This document shows, piece by piece, positions 7,029 through 15,659 of a DNA stretch of 42,085 nucleotides. The notes beneath the pieces are model-generated. The model did not search any database, was not told where the DNA came from, and saw only the letters and a program-made list of their open reading frames with translations. Position 1 is the first letter of the stretch. Every line of letters begins with the position of its first letter. The stretch lies in the NCBI GenBank assembly GCA_017459075.1, contig JAFUDQ010000024.1, positions 1 to 42,085 on the forward strand, given 5' to 3'. A program made the position numbers and the translations under genes. This DNA comes from Bacteroidales bacterium. GTDB taxonomy: Bacteria; Bacteroidota; Bacteroidia; Bacteroidales; UBA932.

Positions 7029-8306
7029 CTATCTTTCATAAGTAAAAATGGAGGTGAGCCCGAACAGGTCAGGGTCGAAGGAACCATCCTGCCAGCTGTT
7101 CGTTCCGAACGGCGGCTTGTTGTAGTCCCTCAGCGTAAGTTCCATCTTTCCGTTATCCAGGATGTGAATGCTTATGCATGCCTCTCCGTAAATCATGTTG
7201 TCTTTGTTGAAAGAACGGTTGCTGTTGGAAAGTTTCATGAACAGATGGCTGACACCATCCTCAATTGCAGTGCAGTTGCCTGCCAGCCTGCCGCCTTCCC
7301 TGACATTCACAGGTGTACATCCGGTGATATCAGCCTTTGTGAAAAAGGCTGCAAAATCGCCGGTGATGGAAGGGGTGAGAACGGTGTACACCGTATCGTC
7401 CCTGGTCTCTGTATCAACCTTGAAATAGAAGTTATTGTTGTTCAGCGGAAGCAGGGAAATGTCATCGCCGTTTGCGGTGAATGCGGCCTTTAGGGCATCT
7501 TCATAAGCAAAACGCTCGAACCTCCATGTGCCGGTAAGCCTGTAATGCCCCTGGACAGACAGGGTAAAAGAAGGTTTTTCGCCCGGAACGACTCCGTTGT
7601 AAGATACATAGTCTGGTTCTACCACTGCTTTTTTGATGGATGTGATTTCCGTAGCAGAGCCTACGCCAACGCATACTTCTCCTGTATTGCTGCCTTGCTT
7701 GACTACGAAGCCCCTGGTGTCTATCTGGCCTTTTTCATCACTGAAAAACAGCTGCGCGGCAGCTTCTCCCTTAAGGAGAGCAGGGATGTGCATCTCACTG
7801 GAGGCACGCCATGAATCTCCGCTCTTGGATCCGGACAACTTAATCTGGATATAATAACGCTCAATTATATTGCCTTCCGTCCTGTCACCGAAAGTGTAGG
7901 TCAGAAGTTCTCCGGGGCAGGTAATGCGCATGCTGCTCCTGTTTCCCTTTTTGAGCTTCCCGACGCTGTCAATCAGTACTTTTATTTCTTTCCCGGTTGT
8001 AAGGTTAATGTCTTTTATGACGATGCTGCCGACCATAGAACCGGCTGCAAAGCTTACGCTCTCCGCCGATACGGTATAGTCAGTACCCTTGACGGCGCTG
8101 CCTTCGAATTTAAGGTTGACGGTCCCCGGCTTTTCCGCAGGCTCACTCAGTACGATGGGGATGTTAACTTCTCCTCCCATGTAAATAGTGCTCTCCGAGG
8201 TGCTGAAGTCCACTATCGGCAAGTTCCCACCGTCGCTTGATTTGGAACATCCTGCAAACAGCAGTATGGCTGCCGCCATAATTGTAAAGCGAGAAAACAG
8301 TTTCAT
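7029..8306 (-). CDS. Lipoprotein with a Calx-beta-like domain
   Basis: A 425-residue predicted lipoprotein. The N-terminus has a short basic start, a hydrophobic stretch and a lipobox (LLFAGC, Cys near residue 20) followed by Ser/Asp/Gly linker residues. Residues about 30-120 look like a Calx-beta domain (extracellular beta-sandwich: VNLKFEGSAVKGTDYTV, then SVSFAAGS and a beta-strand IVIKDINLT). The remainder is beta-rich and not recognised. It is probably anchored in the envelope or on the surface. It is followed by no gene on this strand before the buk promoter and sits 1 base after pncB, so the two are co-transcribed, which is not functionally obvious. Confidence 0.75.
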   Translation of the reverse strand: MKLFSRFTIMAAAILLFAGCSKSSDGGNLPIVDFSTSESTIYMGGEVNIPIVLSEPAEKPGTVNLKFEGSAVKGTDYTVSAESVSFAAGSMVGSIVIKDINLTTGKEIKVLIDSVGKLKKGNRSSMRITCPGELLTYTFGDRTEGNIIERYYIQIKLSGSKSGDSWRASSEMHIPALLKGEAAAQLFFSDEKGQIDTRGFVVKQGSNTGEVCVGVGSATEITSIKKAVVEPDYVSYNGVVPGEKPSFTLSVQGHYRLTGTWRFERFAYEDALKAAFTANGDDISLLPLNNNNFYFKVDTETRDDTVYTVLTPSITGDFAAFFTKADITGCTPVNVREGGRLAGNCTAIEDGVSHLFMKLSNSNRSFNKDNMIYGEACISIHILDNGKMELTLRDYNKPPFGTNSWQDGSFDPDLFGLTSIFTYER

Positions 8307-8307
8307 C

Positions 8308-9798
8308 TTAGTCTATTTTTAAATTATCTATCTGGGCGTTGATGCGTTCCAGAATCTGGATTTTCTCTGCCCGCAATTCTTCGGAAATATCCACTTTATA
8401 GTAGTGGGGATTGATAAGTCGCGTCTCCGTGGGGCTGAAGTGCCTGAGGTTGTCCTGATAGAAGTCCCTCTTTTCCTGAAGGGTGTGGGGAACCTCGCAG
8501 CGGACGCCGTCCTTTATCACGGGAAACTGAAGGGCATGGTATGAATAGGAACCTTTTTCAAAGGTCTTGTGTTTGAAACGGTCCTGCTCGTCATAAATGG
8601 TAAATTCCTCACCGGCCTCTATCCTGCGGGAAGTCTCATCGCCGCGAAGGCAGGTGACATCGGCCTTGAAACGCTCTCCGAGGGCGGGGTCGTTCACTAC
8701 GATTCGATAGGTGGTGTGGAAGCCCGGGTTAATGAGCTTGATAGTATCTTCTGAACGCTTGAGGACGGGCTCTCCGCCAAGCTGGACCAGTTTGTACACG
8801 TTGCCGAAGCAGGGCGCCGCCTTGCTGGTTGCGATGGCGTCGCCAACTCCGTAAGAGTCAATCCTGGCTCCCTGGCGCTCCAAGTCGCTGATAAGGTACT
8901 CGTCAAGGGAATTAGTGGCGAAAATCTTGCAGTTCTTCATGCCGTGGGCGTCAAGAATCTCCCTTACTTTGACTGACAGGTAGGCAAGGTCTCCGCTGTC
9001 CAGGCGGATACCGTATCCACCCGGGTAGGAATCGTCAATCCCGTTCTCCCTGAAAGACCTTATGGCGTTGAGGACGCCGCAGCGAAGGGTGTCATAAGTG
9101 TCAATGAGAAGGATGAGATTCTCTCCCATGTGGGTCTTGATATAGTCACAGAAGGCCCTGTGCTCTCCCTCTACGCTACTGCCGTAGGATGTTACGAAGC
9201 TGTGGGCCATCGTTCCGGTGGAAGGCACTCCGTTGAATACGCCGGTGAGGATGTTCGATGAGCTTGCGCAGCCGGCGATTATGGCAGCCTTTGCGCCGTA
9301 GATTGCGGCCCATGGGCCATGGGCGCGGCGGGAACCGAACTCGCTGACGGGGTGTTTGGTGGCCCTGCATACGCGTGACGCCTTTGTGGCTACGGCCATC
9401 TGGTGGTTCATGATGCAGAGCATCGGGGTCTCCAGAATCTGAGCCTGAACCAAAGGAGCCTCCACTATTACTATCGGCTGGTTGGGAAAGGCGATTTCTC
9501 CCTCCCTCATGGCGTAAACGTTTCCGGTGAATTTCAGTGTGGACAGGTATTTGCGGAATGGTGCATAAGCTTCTCCGGGGAGGAATTTCTCATAGAACTC
9601 CTCATCCATTTTCCCAAGATTCAGGACCATGTCGATGATTTCCTGGGTGCCGCTTACTACAGCCCAGTTGTTATTTTCCGGGGCTTTTCTGTAAAACAGG
9701 TTGAAAACGGCGGTCTCATCGGCCTTTCCGCAGTCAAGGAAAGACTTTCCCATTGTGTACTGGTACTTGTCCGAGCAGTAAGAATAGTATTTATCCAT
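8308..9798 (-). CDS. pncB: Nicotinate phosphoribosyltransferase
   Basis: Converts nicotinate, PRPP and ATP to nicotinate mononucleotide in NAD salvage. The 496-residue protein starts with the family motif SDKYQYTMG and has EFGSRRAHGPWAA and GIRLDSGDLAYLS, which contribute to the nicotinate/PRPP site, and IFATNSLDEYLI. The length fits the long bacterial NAPRTase type found in Bacteroidetes. It is divergent from the plus-strand kinase-RapZ gene, and a perfect -7 box lies 27 bases upstream. The ATG at 9798 gives the standard N-terminus. Confidence 0.95.
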   Translation of the reverse strand: MDKYYSYCSDKYQYTMGKSFLDCGKADETAVFNLFYRKAPENNNWAVVSGTQEIIDMVLNLGKMDEEFYEKFLPGEAYAPFRKYLSTLKFTGNVYAMREGEIAFPNQPIVIVEAPLVQAQILETPMLCIMNHQMAVATKASRVCRATKHPVSEFGSRRAHGPWAAIYGAKAAIIAGCASSSNILTGVFNGVPSTGTMAHSFVTSYGSSVEGEHRAFCDYIKTHMGENLILLIDTYDTLRCGVLNAIRSFRENGIDDSYPGGYGIRLDSGDLAYLSVKVREILDAHGMKNCKIFATNSLDEYLISDLERQGARIDSYGVGDAIATSKAAPCFGNVYKLVQLGGEPVLKRSEDTIKLINPGFHTTYRIVVNDPALGERFKADVTCLRGDETSRRIEAGEEFTIYDEQDRFKHKTFEKGSYSYHALQFPVIKDGVRCEVPHTLQEKRDFYQDNLRHFSPTETRLINPHYYKVDISEELRAEKIQILERINAQIDNLKID

Positions 9799-9824
9799 AA
9801 AAAGATATTTTCTTTTTGTTTATG

Positions 9825-9832
9825 CAAATATA
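9825..9832 (-). promoter_or_regulatory. -7 box for pncB
   Basis: TATATTTG on the minus strand is a perfect TAnnTTTG match about 27 bases upstream of the pncB ATG. The -33 region is less clear (a TTTAC lies roughly in place). A weaker plus-strand match, TAAATTCG at 9845-9852, may serve the divergent gene. Confidence 0.6.
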
Positions 9833-9869
9833 AAACTTTTATAGTAAATTCGCAGCTATTAAACATCTA

Positions 9870-11300
9870 ATGTGTGCAATGGAAGAAGTATTGAAACAAC
9901 TTTTTGAAAAATATACCGGTCAGACAGTCTCCGAAATCACAGAAATGAGCTCTTCCGGGAGCAACAGAAGGTATTTCCGCCTTCGCGGCGGAAGGGTCTC
10001 GGTGGTTGGAGTCATCGGCACCAATCAGGAAGAGAACAACGCTTTCATCACCCTCAGCCGCCATTTCGGCGAAAAGGGTATCAATGTGCCTAAGGTGCTT
10101 GCCGTAAGCACGGACGGAATGGCCTATATCCAGGAAGACCTTGGTGACACCGTCCTTTATCAGGAGGTTTCGCACGGCCGTGAAAGCGGAGAGTATTCTT
10201 CCTATGAAAGGGATCTTCTCTGCAAGGTGGTGGAGAAACTGCCCAAGATTCAGTTCAAAGGGGCTGAGGGCCTTGATTTCAATATCTGCTACCCGGAGCC
10301 GGCCTTCGGACCAAGGATGATTTTGTTCGACCTTAACTATTTTAAATACTGCTTCCTGAAGGCAACCGGCCTTGAGTTCAATGAGGTGCGCCTGCAGGAT
10401 GACTTTGAGAAATTCAAGGAAGACCTCCTGGAAGACATGGGAGACACTTTCATGTACAGGGATTTCCAGGCCCGCAATGTCATGCTTAAGGACGATGTCC
10501 CTTATTTCATTGACTTCCAGGGCGGACGCAAAGGCCCCATTTATTACGATGTGGCATCCTTCATCTGGCAGGCAAGGGCCCGTTATCCGGACGACCTTAA
10601 GCAGGAAATGCTTTCTTCTTACCTCAGGGCGGTAAGGACTTATATCCCTGACCTGGACGAAGCCCACTTCCGTGAGAAACTCCGCCAGTTCGTACTCTTC
10701 CGTAATTTGCAAACCCTGGGCGCATACGGATTCAGGGGATACTTTGAGAAAAAGCCCCACTTCCTTGCCAGCGTTCCGTTCGCAATAGACAACCTGCGCC
10801 GTTTGCTTCGTACACCTTTCGACAGCTATCCTTATCTGAATGAGGTGCTTACAAAGCTCACGAAGATGCAGCAGTTCTATGAGATGGCAGAGGACAAGCG
10901 CCTGGAGGTAAGCATCTACAGTTTTGCATACAAGAAGGGAATTCCGGTAGACACCAGCGGCAACGGCGGCGGTTATGTCTTTGACTGCCGTGCCGTTAAC
11001 AATCCCGGCAAATATGAGTACTATCGCCAGTTCAACGGAATGGACAAGGAGGTTATCAAGTTCCTGGAGGATGACGGAGAGATTCTCTTCTTCCTTGACA
11101 ATGTTTACCGTCTTGTAGACGTTCACGTCAAACGCTTCATAGAAAGGAAGTTCACCCATCTTCAGGTTTGCTTCGGCTGTACCGGAGGCCAGCACAGGAG
11201 CGTTTACTGCGCAGAGCATCTGGCAGAGCACCTTGCCAAGAAGTTCGACATCAAGATAAACATCACCCACAGGGAGCTGGATATAGAGAAAAGGCTGTAA
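9870..11300 (+). CDS. AmgK-like phosphotransferase fused to a RapZ C-terminal domain
   Basis: A 476-residue fusion. Residues about 5-330 are an aminoglycoside-phosphotransferase-fold kinase like AmgK, which phosphorylates MurNAc/GlcNAc at C1: the ATP-site acid pair (YIQEDLGD) and the catalytic loop MYRDFQARNVM (Asp 198, Asn 203) with FIDFQGGRKGP (Asp 215) are intact. Residues about 345-476 match the RapZ C-terminal domain, with FGCTGGQHRSVY as its signature; in E. coli RapZ this part senses glucosamine-6-phosphate. The next gene is a MurU-like nucleotidyltransferase that begins at the very next base, which supports cell-wall amino-sugar recycling. ATG at 9879 is an alternative start. Confidence 0.88.
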   Translation: MCAMEEVLKQLFEKYTGQTVSEITEMSSSGSNRRYFRLRGGRVSVVGVIGTNQEENNAFITLSRHFGEKGINVPKVLAVSTDGMAYIQEDLGDTVLYQEVSHGRESGEYSSYERDLLCKVVEKLPKIQFKGAEGLDFNICYPEPAFGPRMILFDLNYFKYCFLKATGLEFNEVRLQDDFEKFKEDLLEDMGDTFMYRDFQARNVMLKDDVPYFIDFQGGRKGPIYYDVASFIWQARARYPDDLKQEMLSSYLRAVRTYIPDLDEAHFREKLRQFVLFRNLQTLGAYGFRGYFEKKPHFLASVPFAIDNLRRLLRTPFDSYPYLNEVLTKLTKMQQFYEMAEDKRLEVSIYSFAYKKGIPVDTSGNGGGYVFDCRAVNNPGKYEYYRQFNGMDKEVIKFLEDDGEILFFLDNVYRLVDVHVKRFIERKFTHLQVCFGCTGGQHRSVYCAEHLAEHLAKKFDIKINITHRELDIEKRL

Positions 11301-12053
11301 ATGAAAGCGTTGATTTTTGCTGCCGGCCTTGGTACGCGCCTGAGGCCGCTTACCGATACCATGCCCAAGGCTCTTGTGCCTGTTGGCGGTGTTCCCATGC
11401 TGGGCCATGTGATTCAGAAACTGTCCGGTTTCGGGTACGATGACTTTGTGGTGAACGTACATCATTTCCCTGACCAGATTATTGACTACCTCAAGGCTCC
11501 GGAAATTGCCATTCCTGGCCGCAAGATTGCAGTTTCTGACGAAAGGGACCTTCTGCGCGAGACCGGTGGCGGTGTGCGTTTTGCCCGCCCCCTGCTGGAG
11601 GGAACCGGCGGCTTCCTTGTGCATAATGTGGATATACTGTCCGATGTTGACCTGGGCTATTTCCGTTCCCAGGCCCGTCCCGGGGCTGTTTCTACCATTC
11701 TTGTAAGCGAGCGCAAGACCCAGCGTTATTTCCTCTTTGACGATGACATGCGCCTTGTCGGATGGACAAATATTGCAACCGGGGAAGTTCGCAGTCCTTA
11801 CGGAAACATCGACCCTTCACGCTACCGTATGCTGGCCTTTGCCGGCATACACTATATGTCGGATTCCATTTTTACGGTTTTTGACAATGAAAAAGCCGGC
11901 GAAAGATTCTCTATCGCCGACTTCTACATATCAATTTGCGACCGTTATCCGGTATATGGCGTCTGTTTCAAGGACCTCCGTCTTCTGGACATTGGCAAGA
12001 CAGACAGTCTTGCTAAGGCAGAGGAACTTCTGAAGGAGCTTCAACAGGGATAA
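11301..12053 (+). CDS. MurU-like sugar-1-phosphate nucleotidyltransferase
   Basis: A 250-residue nucleotidyltransferase with the signature near the N-terminus (AAGLGTRLRPLTDTMPKAL, G-x-G-T-R and PK), the HNVDILSDVDL motif with the metal-binding Asp, and an FAGIHYMSDSIF strand. In MurU, UTP is joined to MurNAc-1-phosphate to give UDP-MurNAc, bypassing fosfomycin-sensitive steps. The start codon directly follows the upstream stop, so translation is coupled and the substrate is probably the product of that kinase. Its last 41 bases overlap the 3' end of the CPBP gene on the other strand. Other sugar-1-phosphates cannot be excluded. Confidence 0.85.
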   Translation: MKALIFAAGLGTRLRPLTDTMPKALVPVGGVPMLGHVIQKLSGFGYDDFVVNVHHFPDQIIDYLKAPEIAIPGRKIAVSDERDLLRETGGGVRFARPLLEGTGGFLVHNVDILSDVDLGYFRSQARPGAVSTILVSERKTQRYFLFDDDMRLVGWTNIATGEVRSPYGNIDPSRYRMLAFAGIHYMSDSIFTVFDNEKAGERFSIADFYISICDRYPVYGVCFKDLRLLDIGKTDSLAKAEELLKELQQG

Positions 12054-12972
12054 GTTCACATCCTCCATTACGTGGAGTCTTGATTTTCCTGAACTGCAAT
12101 ACAACCAGGATTACTATTGCAAGGCAGGCTGCGCTCACTGCGTAAAGCTGCGGGGCCGGGATGATATCGGCCCAGGATGCAACAGCCTCATCAGGAAGCA
12201 GCTGGGAAGCAACAAGGGATGCGGTGTTGTTGAAAGCATGCATCAGCATTGTAAGCTTAAGACTGCCGGTCTTGTAATAAACGTAGCCGAAGAGGCAGCC
12301 AAGGGCGAAGGCGGGAAGTGCCTGCCAGATATTGCCGTGGATGAACCCGAAAATGCCTGCGGTAATGATAATTGCAATGGCAGGTGACATTCCGCGGCTA
12401 CCATCCGCCCTTTTGAAGTTAAGAAGGCCTCTGAGCAGGATGCCGCGAATAAACCACTCTTCAAAGAAAGGTGCCATTATGCTTACGCAGATGAAGCTGA
12501 TGAAGACATTGCCTCCTACAAGGGCCTCCATGGCTGCCTGCCAGTTGTCAGACATCTCAGGAAGTAATGAACTCGCCAAATCCATAAGGAAAGCAAGCCC
12601 GAAGGTTGCAAGGCAGCACAGGGCTCCGGCTTTCCAGAGGGACATCTTTCCTTTGACGGGGCTGTCAAGCTTGACTCCTTCCACAAAGTACATGTTCCTG
12701 TTACTCAGGTACTTGGATGCAATCATCGCCGGAAGGAACAGGAAAGGATAAACTATCAGCTGCAACAGTTGCAGGAAATCCGCATCAAGGGCAAGCATCA
12801 GCATATCCTCTCCCGTGCAAAGGAGAATGATGACTGAAATCAGCTGGCTGATAAGGAAGCCTAAGGCGAGCCATCCCATGAAAGCGAATAATCCGCCGAT
12901 TCCCGGAACGTGCCATGAAAAGCCGTTCAATATGCTGTAGTTGGCATGTCTGCCTCTTTTGAAAAATGCCAT
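12013..12972 (-). CDS. CPBP-family intramembrane metalloprotease
   Basis: A 319-residue membrane protein of the CAAX-protease/bacteriocin-processing (Abi) family. About eight hydrophobic segments are visible. The three catalytic motifs are intact: EEWFIRGILLRG (EExxxRG) near residue 168, FGFIHGN near 212, and HAFNN near 244. The C-terminus is Pro/Glu-rich. These enzymes are associated with prenyl-type processing or stress signalling; the substrate here is unknown. It lies 1 base after the nucleotidyltransferase gene and is probably co-transcribed with it. Its 3' end overlaps murU in convergent orientation. Confidence 0.87.
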   Translation of the reverse strand: MAFFKRGRHANYSILNGFSWHVPGIGGLFAFMGWLALGFLISQLISVIILLCTGEDMLMLALDADFLQLLQLIVYPFLFLPAMIASKYLSNRNMYFVEGVKLDSPVKGKMSLWKAGALCCLATFGLAFLMDLASSLLPEMSDNWQAAMEALVGGNVFISFICVSIMAPFFEEWFIRGILLRGLLNFKRADGSRGMSPAIAIIITAGIFGFIHGNIWQALPAFALGCLFGYVYYKTGSLKLTMLMHAFNNTASLVASQLLPDEAVASWADIIPAPQLYAVSAACLAIVILVVLQFRKIKTPRNGGCELIPVEAPSEVPLP

Positions 12973-12973
12973 G

Positions 12974-13906
12974 TTACTTGTAAAGGGGTGAAGGATAAAT
13001 GCCTTTGTCTGAGAGCTCCTGGAATTTGGCTACCACTGCGGGACGGTCTTCCTTATAGGTTACGCCAAACCATTTGCTGTCTGTTGCAAGAACCTCGCAC
13101 TTGTCGCCTGCCTTAACCATGCAGTCTACTGCGTAGGGGATATAGTACTCTTTCTTGAGCTCTTTTCCGAACTCACCAAGGAAGTTCTTGAAAATGTCAT
13201 AGCTCTTCTCAAAATAGTCTGGAGTGAAGCCCCACATGTTCATGGAACACAGGTCCTTGCCGTTGAGCTCCAGGTGAGTCTTGCCATTGGTGGAATTGTC
13301 TCCGTAAACCTTTCCGTCTGCCTCGCGGGCAATGTTCAAGTGCTCAACAACGTCCTGAAGCATGAAATCTTTGTCATAGAAGCAGATTCCGCGGGATACG
13401 CCGCCGGACTCGGAGAGGGTATTCTCAAGAGCAAAGCCTACGATGCTGTAGCAGCCCTTTGAATTCTCATGGGCGCGAAGCCAGTCTCCAAGAACCTTGA
13501 AAGACTCGCGGCCATAGAAATCATCGCCGTTGATAACTGCAAAAGGTTCCTTGATAACGTCCTTTGCCATAAGCACTGCGTGGGCGGTACCCCAAGGCTT
13601 CTGCCTTTCAGGATTAACCTCATATCCGGCAGGAATCTTGTCCAGTTCCTGGGTTACGAAAACGAATTCCAGAGGCTGACCGTCTGTGCATTTTACATTG
13701 GAGTATTTTTTGCGGACGGTTTCTTCAAACTGCTCGCGGAAGTACTCCCTTACGATATAGACAACTTTTCCGAAGCCTGCCTGAACGGCGTCATAAATGG
13801 AATAATCAATGATGGTCTCTCCGTTTGGTCCGAGTGTATCCATCTGTTTGAGTCCGCCATAGCGGCTGCCCATTCCGGCAGCGAGAACAAGAAGTGTAGG
13901 TTTCAT
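12974..13906 (-). CDS. Sugar-phosphate nucleotidyltransferase
   Basis: A 310-residue protein beginning MKPTLLVLAAGMGSRYGG, the nucleotide-binding loop of GT-A-type NDP-sugar pyrophosphorylases, followed by LKQMDTLGPNGETIIDYS and the VINGDDFYG metal-binding motif. It should transfer a nucleotide to a sugar-1-phosphate, but the donor and sugar cannot be read from sequence. The frame is open to 13990, but the extra 28 residues fall over the promoter on this strand, so ATG at 13906 is chosen. It is divergent from ftsB and is followed by the CPBP gene. Confidence 0.85.
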   Translation of the reverse strand: MKPTLLVLAAGMGSRYGGLKQMDTLGPNGETIIDYSIYDAVQAGFGKVVYIVREYFREQFEETVRKKYSNVKCTDGQPLEFVFVTQELDKIPAGYEVNPERQKPWGTAHAVLMAKDVIKEPFAVINGDDFYGRESFKVLGDWLRAHENSKGCYSIVGFALENTLSESGGVSRGICFYDKDFMLQDVVEHLNIAREADGKVYGDNSTNGKTHLELNGKDLCSMNMWGFTPDYFEKSYDIFKNFLGEFGKELKKEYYIPYAVDCMVKAGDKCEVLATDSKWFGVTYKEDRPAVVAKFQELSDKGIYPSPLYK

Positions 13907-13927
13907 GGTTATTTTTAATAAATAATG

Positions 13928-13959
13928 TTTCAATTTGTCCTCAAATTTAGCTACTTTTG
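13928..13959 (+). promoter_or_regulatory. Promoter of the FtsB/DivIC gene
   Basis: TACTTTTG (13952-13959) is a perfect Bacteroidetes -7 box; TTTC at 13928-13931, 20 bases upstream, is a 3-of-4 match to the -33 element. The box overlaps the TTG at 13957, so that TTG cannot be the translation start. Confidence 0.6.
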
Positions 13960-13972
13960 TGGAAATCACAAA
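13942..13972 (-). promoter_or_regulatory. Promoter of the nucleotidyltransferase-CPBP operon
   Basis: On the minus strand TTTG (13969-13972), a 19-base spacer and TAAATTTG (13942-13949) match the consensus perfectly. It overlaps the divergent promoter, and the two -7 boxes are only 2 bases apart, so the polymerases may exclude each other. Confidence 0.75.
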
Positions 13973-13983
13973 ATAATAAGGCT

Positions 13984-14319
13984 TTGGCACAGGAAATTAA
14001 AGATACAACTTCTGGAAAAGGACGTCTGAAACAGCTTTGGAACGGTCCTCATCGCGGTTTTTTCCGTTACGCACTGGTGGCAACCGTTTTGGCTGCCCTG
14101 TATATTCTTGTGTTCAGCCATGACAACATCTTCCGTTGGATTGGGGCTCGCAGGGAACTTAGCCGCCAGCAGGCTGAGATTGAGTATTATACCAAGGAGA
14201 ATGCAAAGCTGGACCTGCGAATCCAGCGTCTTGCAAATGAAAAAGATACCCTTGAGGAATTTGCAAGGGAAACTTTCCGCTTCGCCGCCCCCGGGGACGA
14301 TGTTTTCCTGACGGAATAA
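13984..14319 (+). CDS. Septum-formation initiator (FtsB/DivIC family)
   Basis: A small bitopic membrane protein of the divisome. From the TTG at 13984 it has 111 residues: a basic cytoplasmic stretch, one membrane segment (ALVATVLAALYILVF), then an extracytoplasmic coiled coil (about ELSRQQAEIEYYTKENAKLD) and the ETFRFAAPGDDVFL ending typical of Bacteroidetes FtsB/DivIC. The frame is open from a TTG at 13957, but that codon lies inside the -7 promoter box, so the downstream TTG is preferred. It probably forms a complex with FtsL and FtsQ. Start usage is unproven; family assignment is firm. Confidence 0.83.
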   Translation: MAQEIKDTTSGKGRLKQLWNGPHRGFFRYALVATVLAALYILVFSHDNIFRWIGARRELSRQQAEIEYYTKENAKLDLRIQRLANEKDTLEEFARETFRFAAPGDDVFLTE

Positions 14320-14326
14320 GATTATT

Positions 14327-15655
14327 TTAATATGTCCATGGTGTGAGGGCGCGGAGTTCGTCTTTCACGGACTCTTCTATGTCCAGTCTCTCTATGAATT
14401 CCTTTATGGTAAGCTCATCCATGTCATGTCCGGTACGGGTAAGCTGCTTCAGGGCCTCGTACGGGTGGGGGTAGCCTTCGCGGCGGAGAATGGTCTGAAT
14501 GCCTTCTGCAACCACTTGCCAGTTCTGCTCCAAGTCTTTGTCTATCAGTTCTTTGTTGACGCTTATCTTATTCAGTCCTTTAATCGTGGAAGAAAAGGCG
14601 ATAAGCCCGTAAGCAAGCGGCATTCCTATGTTCCTGAGGACGGTTGAATCTGAAAGGTCTCGTTGCAGGCGGGAGATTGGAAGCTTCATTGAGAAGTGCG
14701 TCAGCATAGCATTTGCCATGCCAAGGTTGCCCTCTGCATTCTCAAAATCTATTGGATTGACCTTGTGCGGCATAGCCGATGAACCTACTTCCGTTTCTTT
14801 TACCTTCAGGCGGAAATATCCCAGGGAAATGTAAGTCCAGATATCACGGCACAAATCTATAAGTATGACGTTTATCCTGCGCAGGCAGTCAAATATGGCG
14901 GCAAGATTGTCGTAATGGTCTATCTGGGTGGTGGGCTTGGAACGGCGCAGCCCCATGCTGGCGGCGAAATTGTCTGCAAAGGACTCCCAGTCTACATCAG
15001 GGTATGCGGCCTTGTGGGCGTTTAGTCCTCCTGTGGCACCGCCGAATTTTGCCGGGAAGGGGAGTGCCTGAAGCTGGTCTGCCTGCTCTTGCAGGCGGGC
15101 TGCGAAGACAGCCATTTCCTTACCCATGGTAGTTGGGGTAGCAGCCTGTCCGTGTGTCCTGGCAAGCATTGGTATCTGGCTCCACCGGTCAGAGAAATTG
15201 TCAAGTAAAGATATGATTTCCAGAAGTTTAGACTCATAGCCGCTCTCAATTGCATCTTTCAGCATGAGGGGATAGGAGGTATTGTTTATGTCCTGTGAGG
15301 TAAGCCCGAAGTGAATGAATTCCTGATAGGCTTCCAGGCCAAGTTTCTGGAATTTCTCCTTAATGAAATACTCTACGGCCTTAACATCGTGGTTTGTAAC
15401 GGATTCAATCTCCTTGATACGAAGGGCATCGTCTTCGCTGAAGGAATCCGCAATCGCCCTTATGGCCTCTTCCTTTTCAAGGGCGCCATCAAGCTGAGGC
15501 ACTCCAAGGCGGCAAAGTGCAATAAAATATTCAATTTCTACATAAGTACGGTAGCGTAGAAGGGATCTTTCAGAGAAAAATTCCCTGAGTTGCCCGGTGA
15601 CAGAAGAGTATCTTCCGTCAATTGGGGAGAGGGCGTTGAGTGATTGAGGTGTCAT
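14327..15655 (-). CDS. purB: Adenylosuccinate lyase
   Basis: PurB cleaves SAICAR and adenylosuccinate in purine synthesis. At 442 residues it is the usual length for the bacterial long form. The start LNALSPIDGRYSS, the THGQAATPTTMGKE stretch and the fumarase-superfamily signature with SSAMPHKVNPIDFENAEGN are intact. Its 3' end faces the ftsB gene with only 7 bases between stop codons and no visible hairpin terminator. The folP gene precedes it by 4 bases, so it is the last gene of a tmk-DoxX-folP-purB transcript. Confidence 0.97.
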   Translation of the reverse strand: MTPQSLNALSPIDGRYSSVTGQLREFFSERSLLRYRTYVEIEYFIALCRLGVPQLDGALEKEEAIRAIADSFSEDDALRIKEIESVTNHDVKAVEYFIKEKFQKLGLEAYQEFIHFGLTSQDINNTSYPLMLKDAIESGYESKLLEIISLLDNFSDRWSQIPMLARTHGQAATPTTMGKEMAVFAARLQEQADQLQALPFPAKFGGATGGLNAHKAAYPDVDWESFADNFAASMGLRRSKPTTQIDHYDNLAAIFDCLRRINVILIDLCRDIWTYISLGYFRLKVKETEVGSSAMPHKVNPIDFENAEGNLGMANAMLTHFSMKLPISRLQRDLSDSTVLRNIGMPLAYGLIAFSSTIKGLNKISVNKELIDKDLEQNWQVVAEGIQTILRREGYPHPYEALKQLTRTGHDMDELTIKEFIERLDIEESVKDELRALTPWTY

Positions 15656-15659
15656 CTTG

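Noticed and set aside
9867-11624. 585-codon antisense reading frame opposite the kinase-RapZ and MurU genes
   Set aside because: Both plus-strand genes have clear motifs; the antisense frame has none and spans the boundary of two real genes.
12013-12053. 41-base convergent overlap of murU and the CPBP gene as a regulatory device
   Set aside because: Short tail overlaps of convergent genes are common, and nothing else marks this one.
13957-13983. TTG at 13957 as the start of the FtsB/DivIC protein
   Set aside because: It lies inside a perfect -7 promoter box, so the codon would precede the transcript start.
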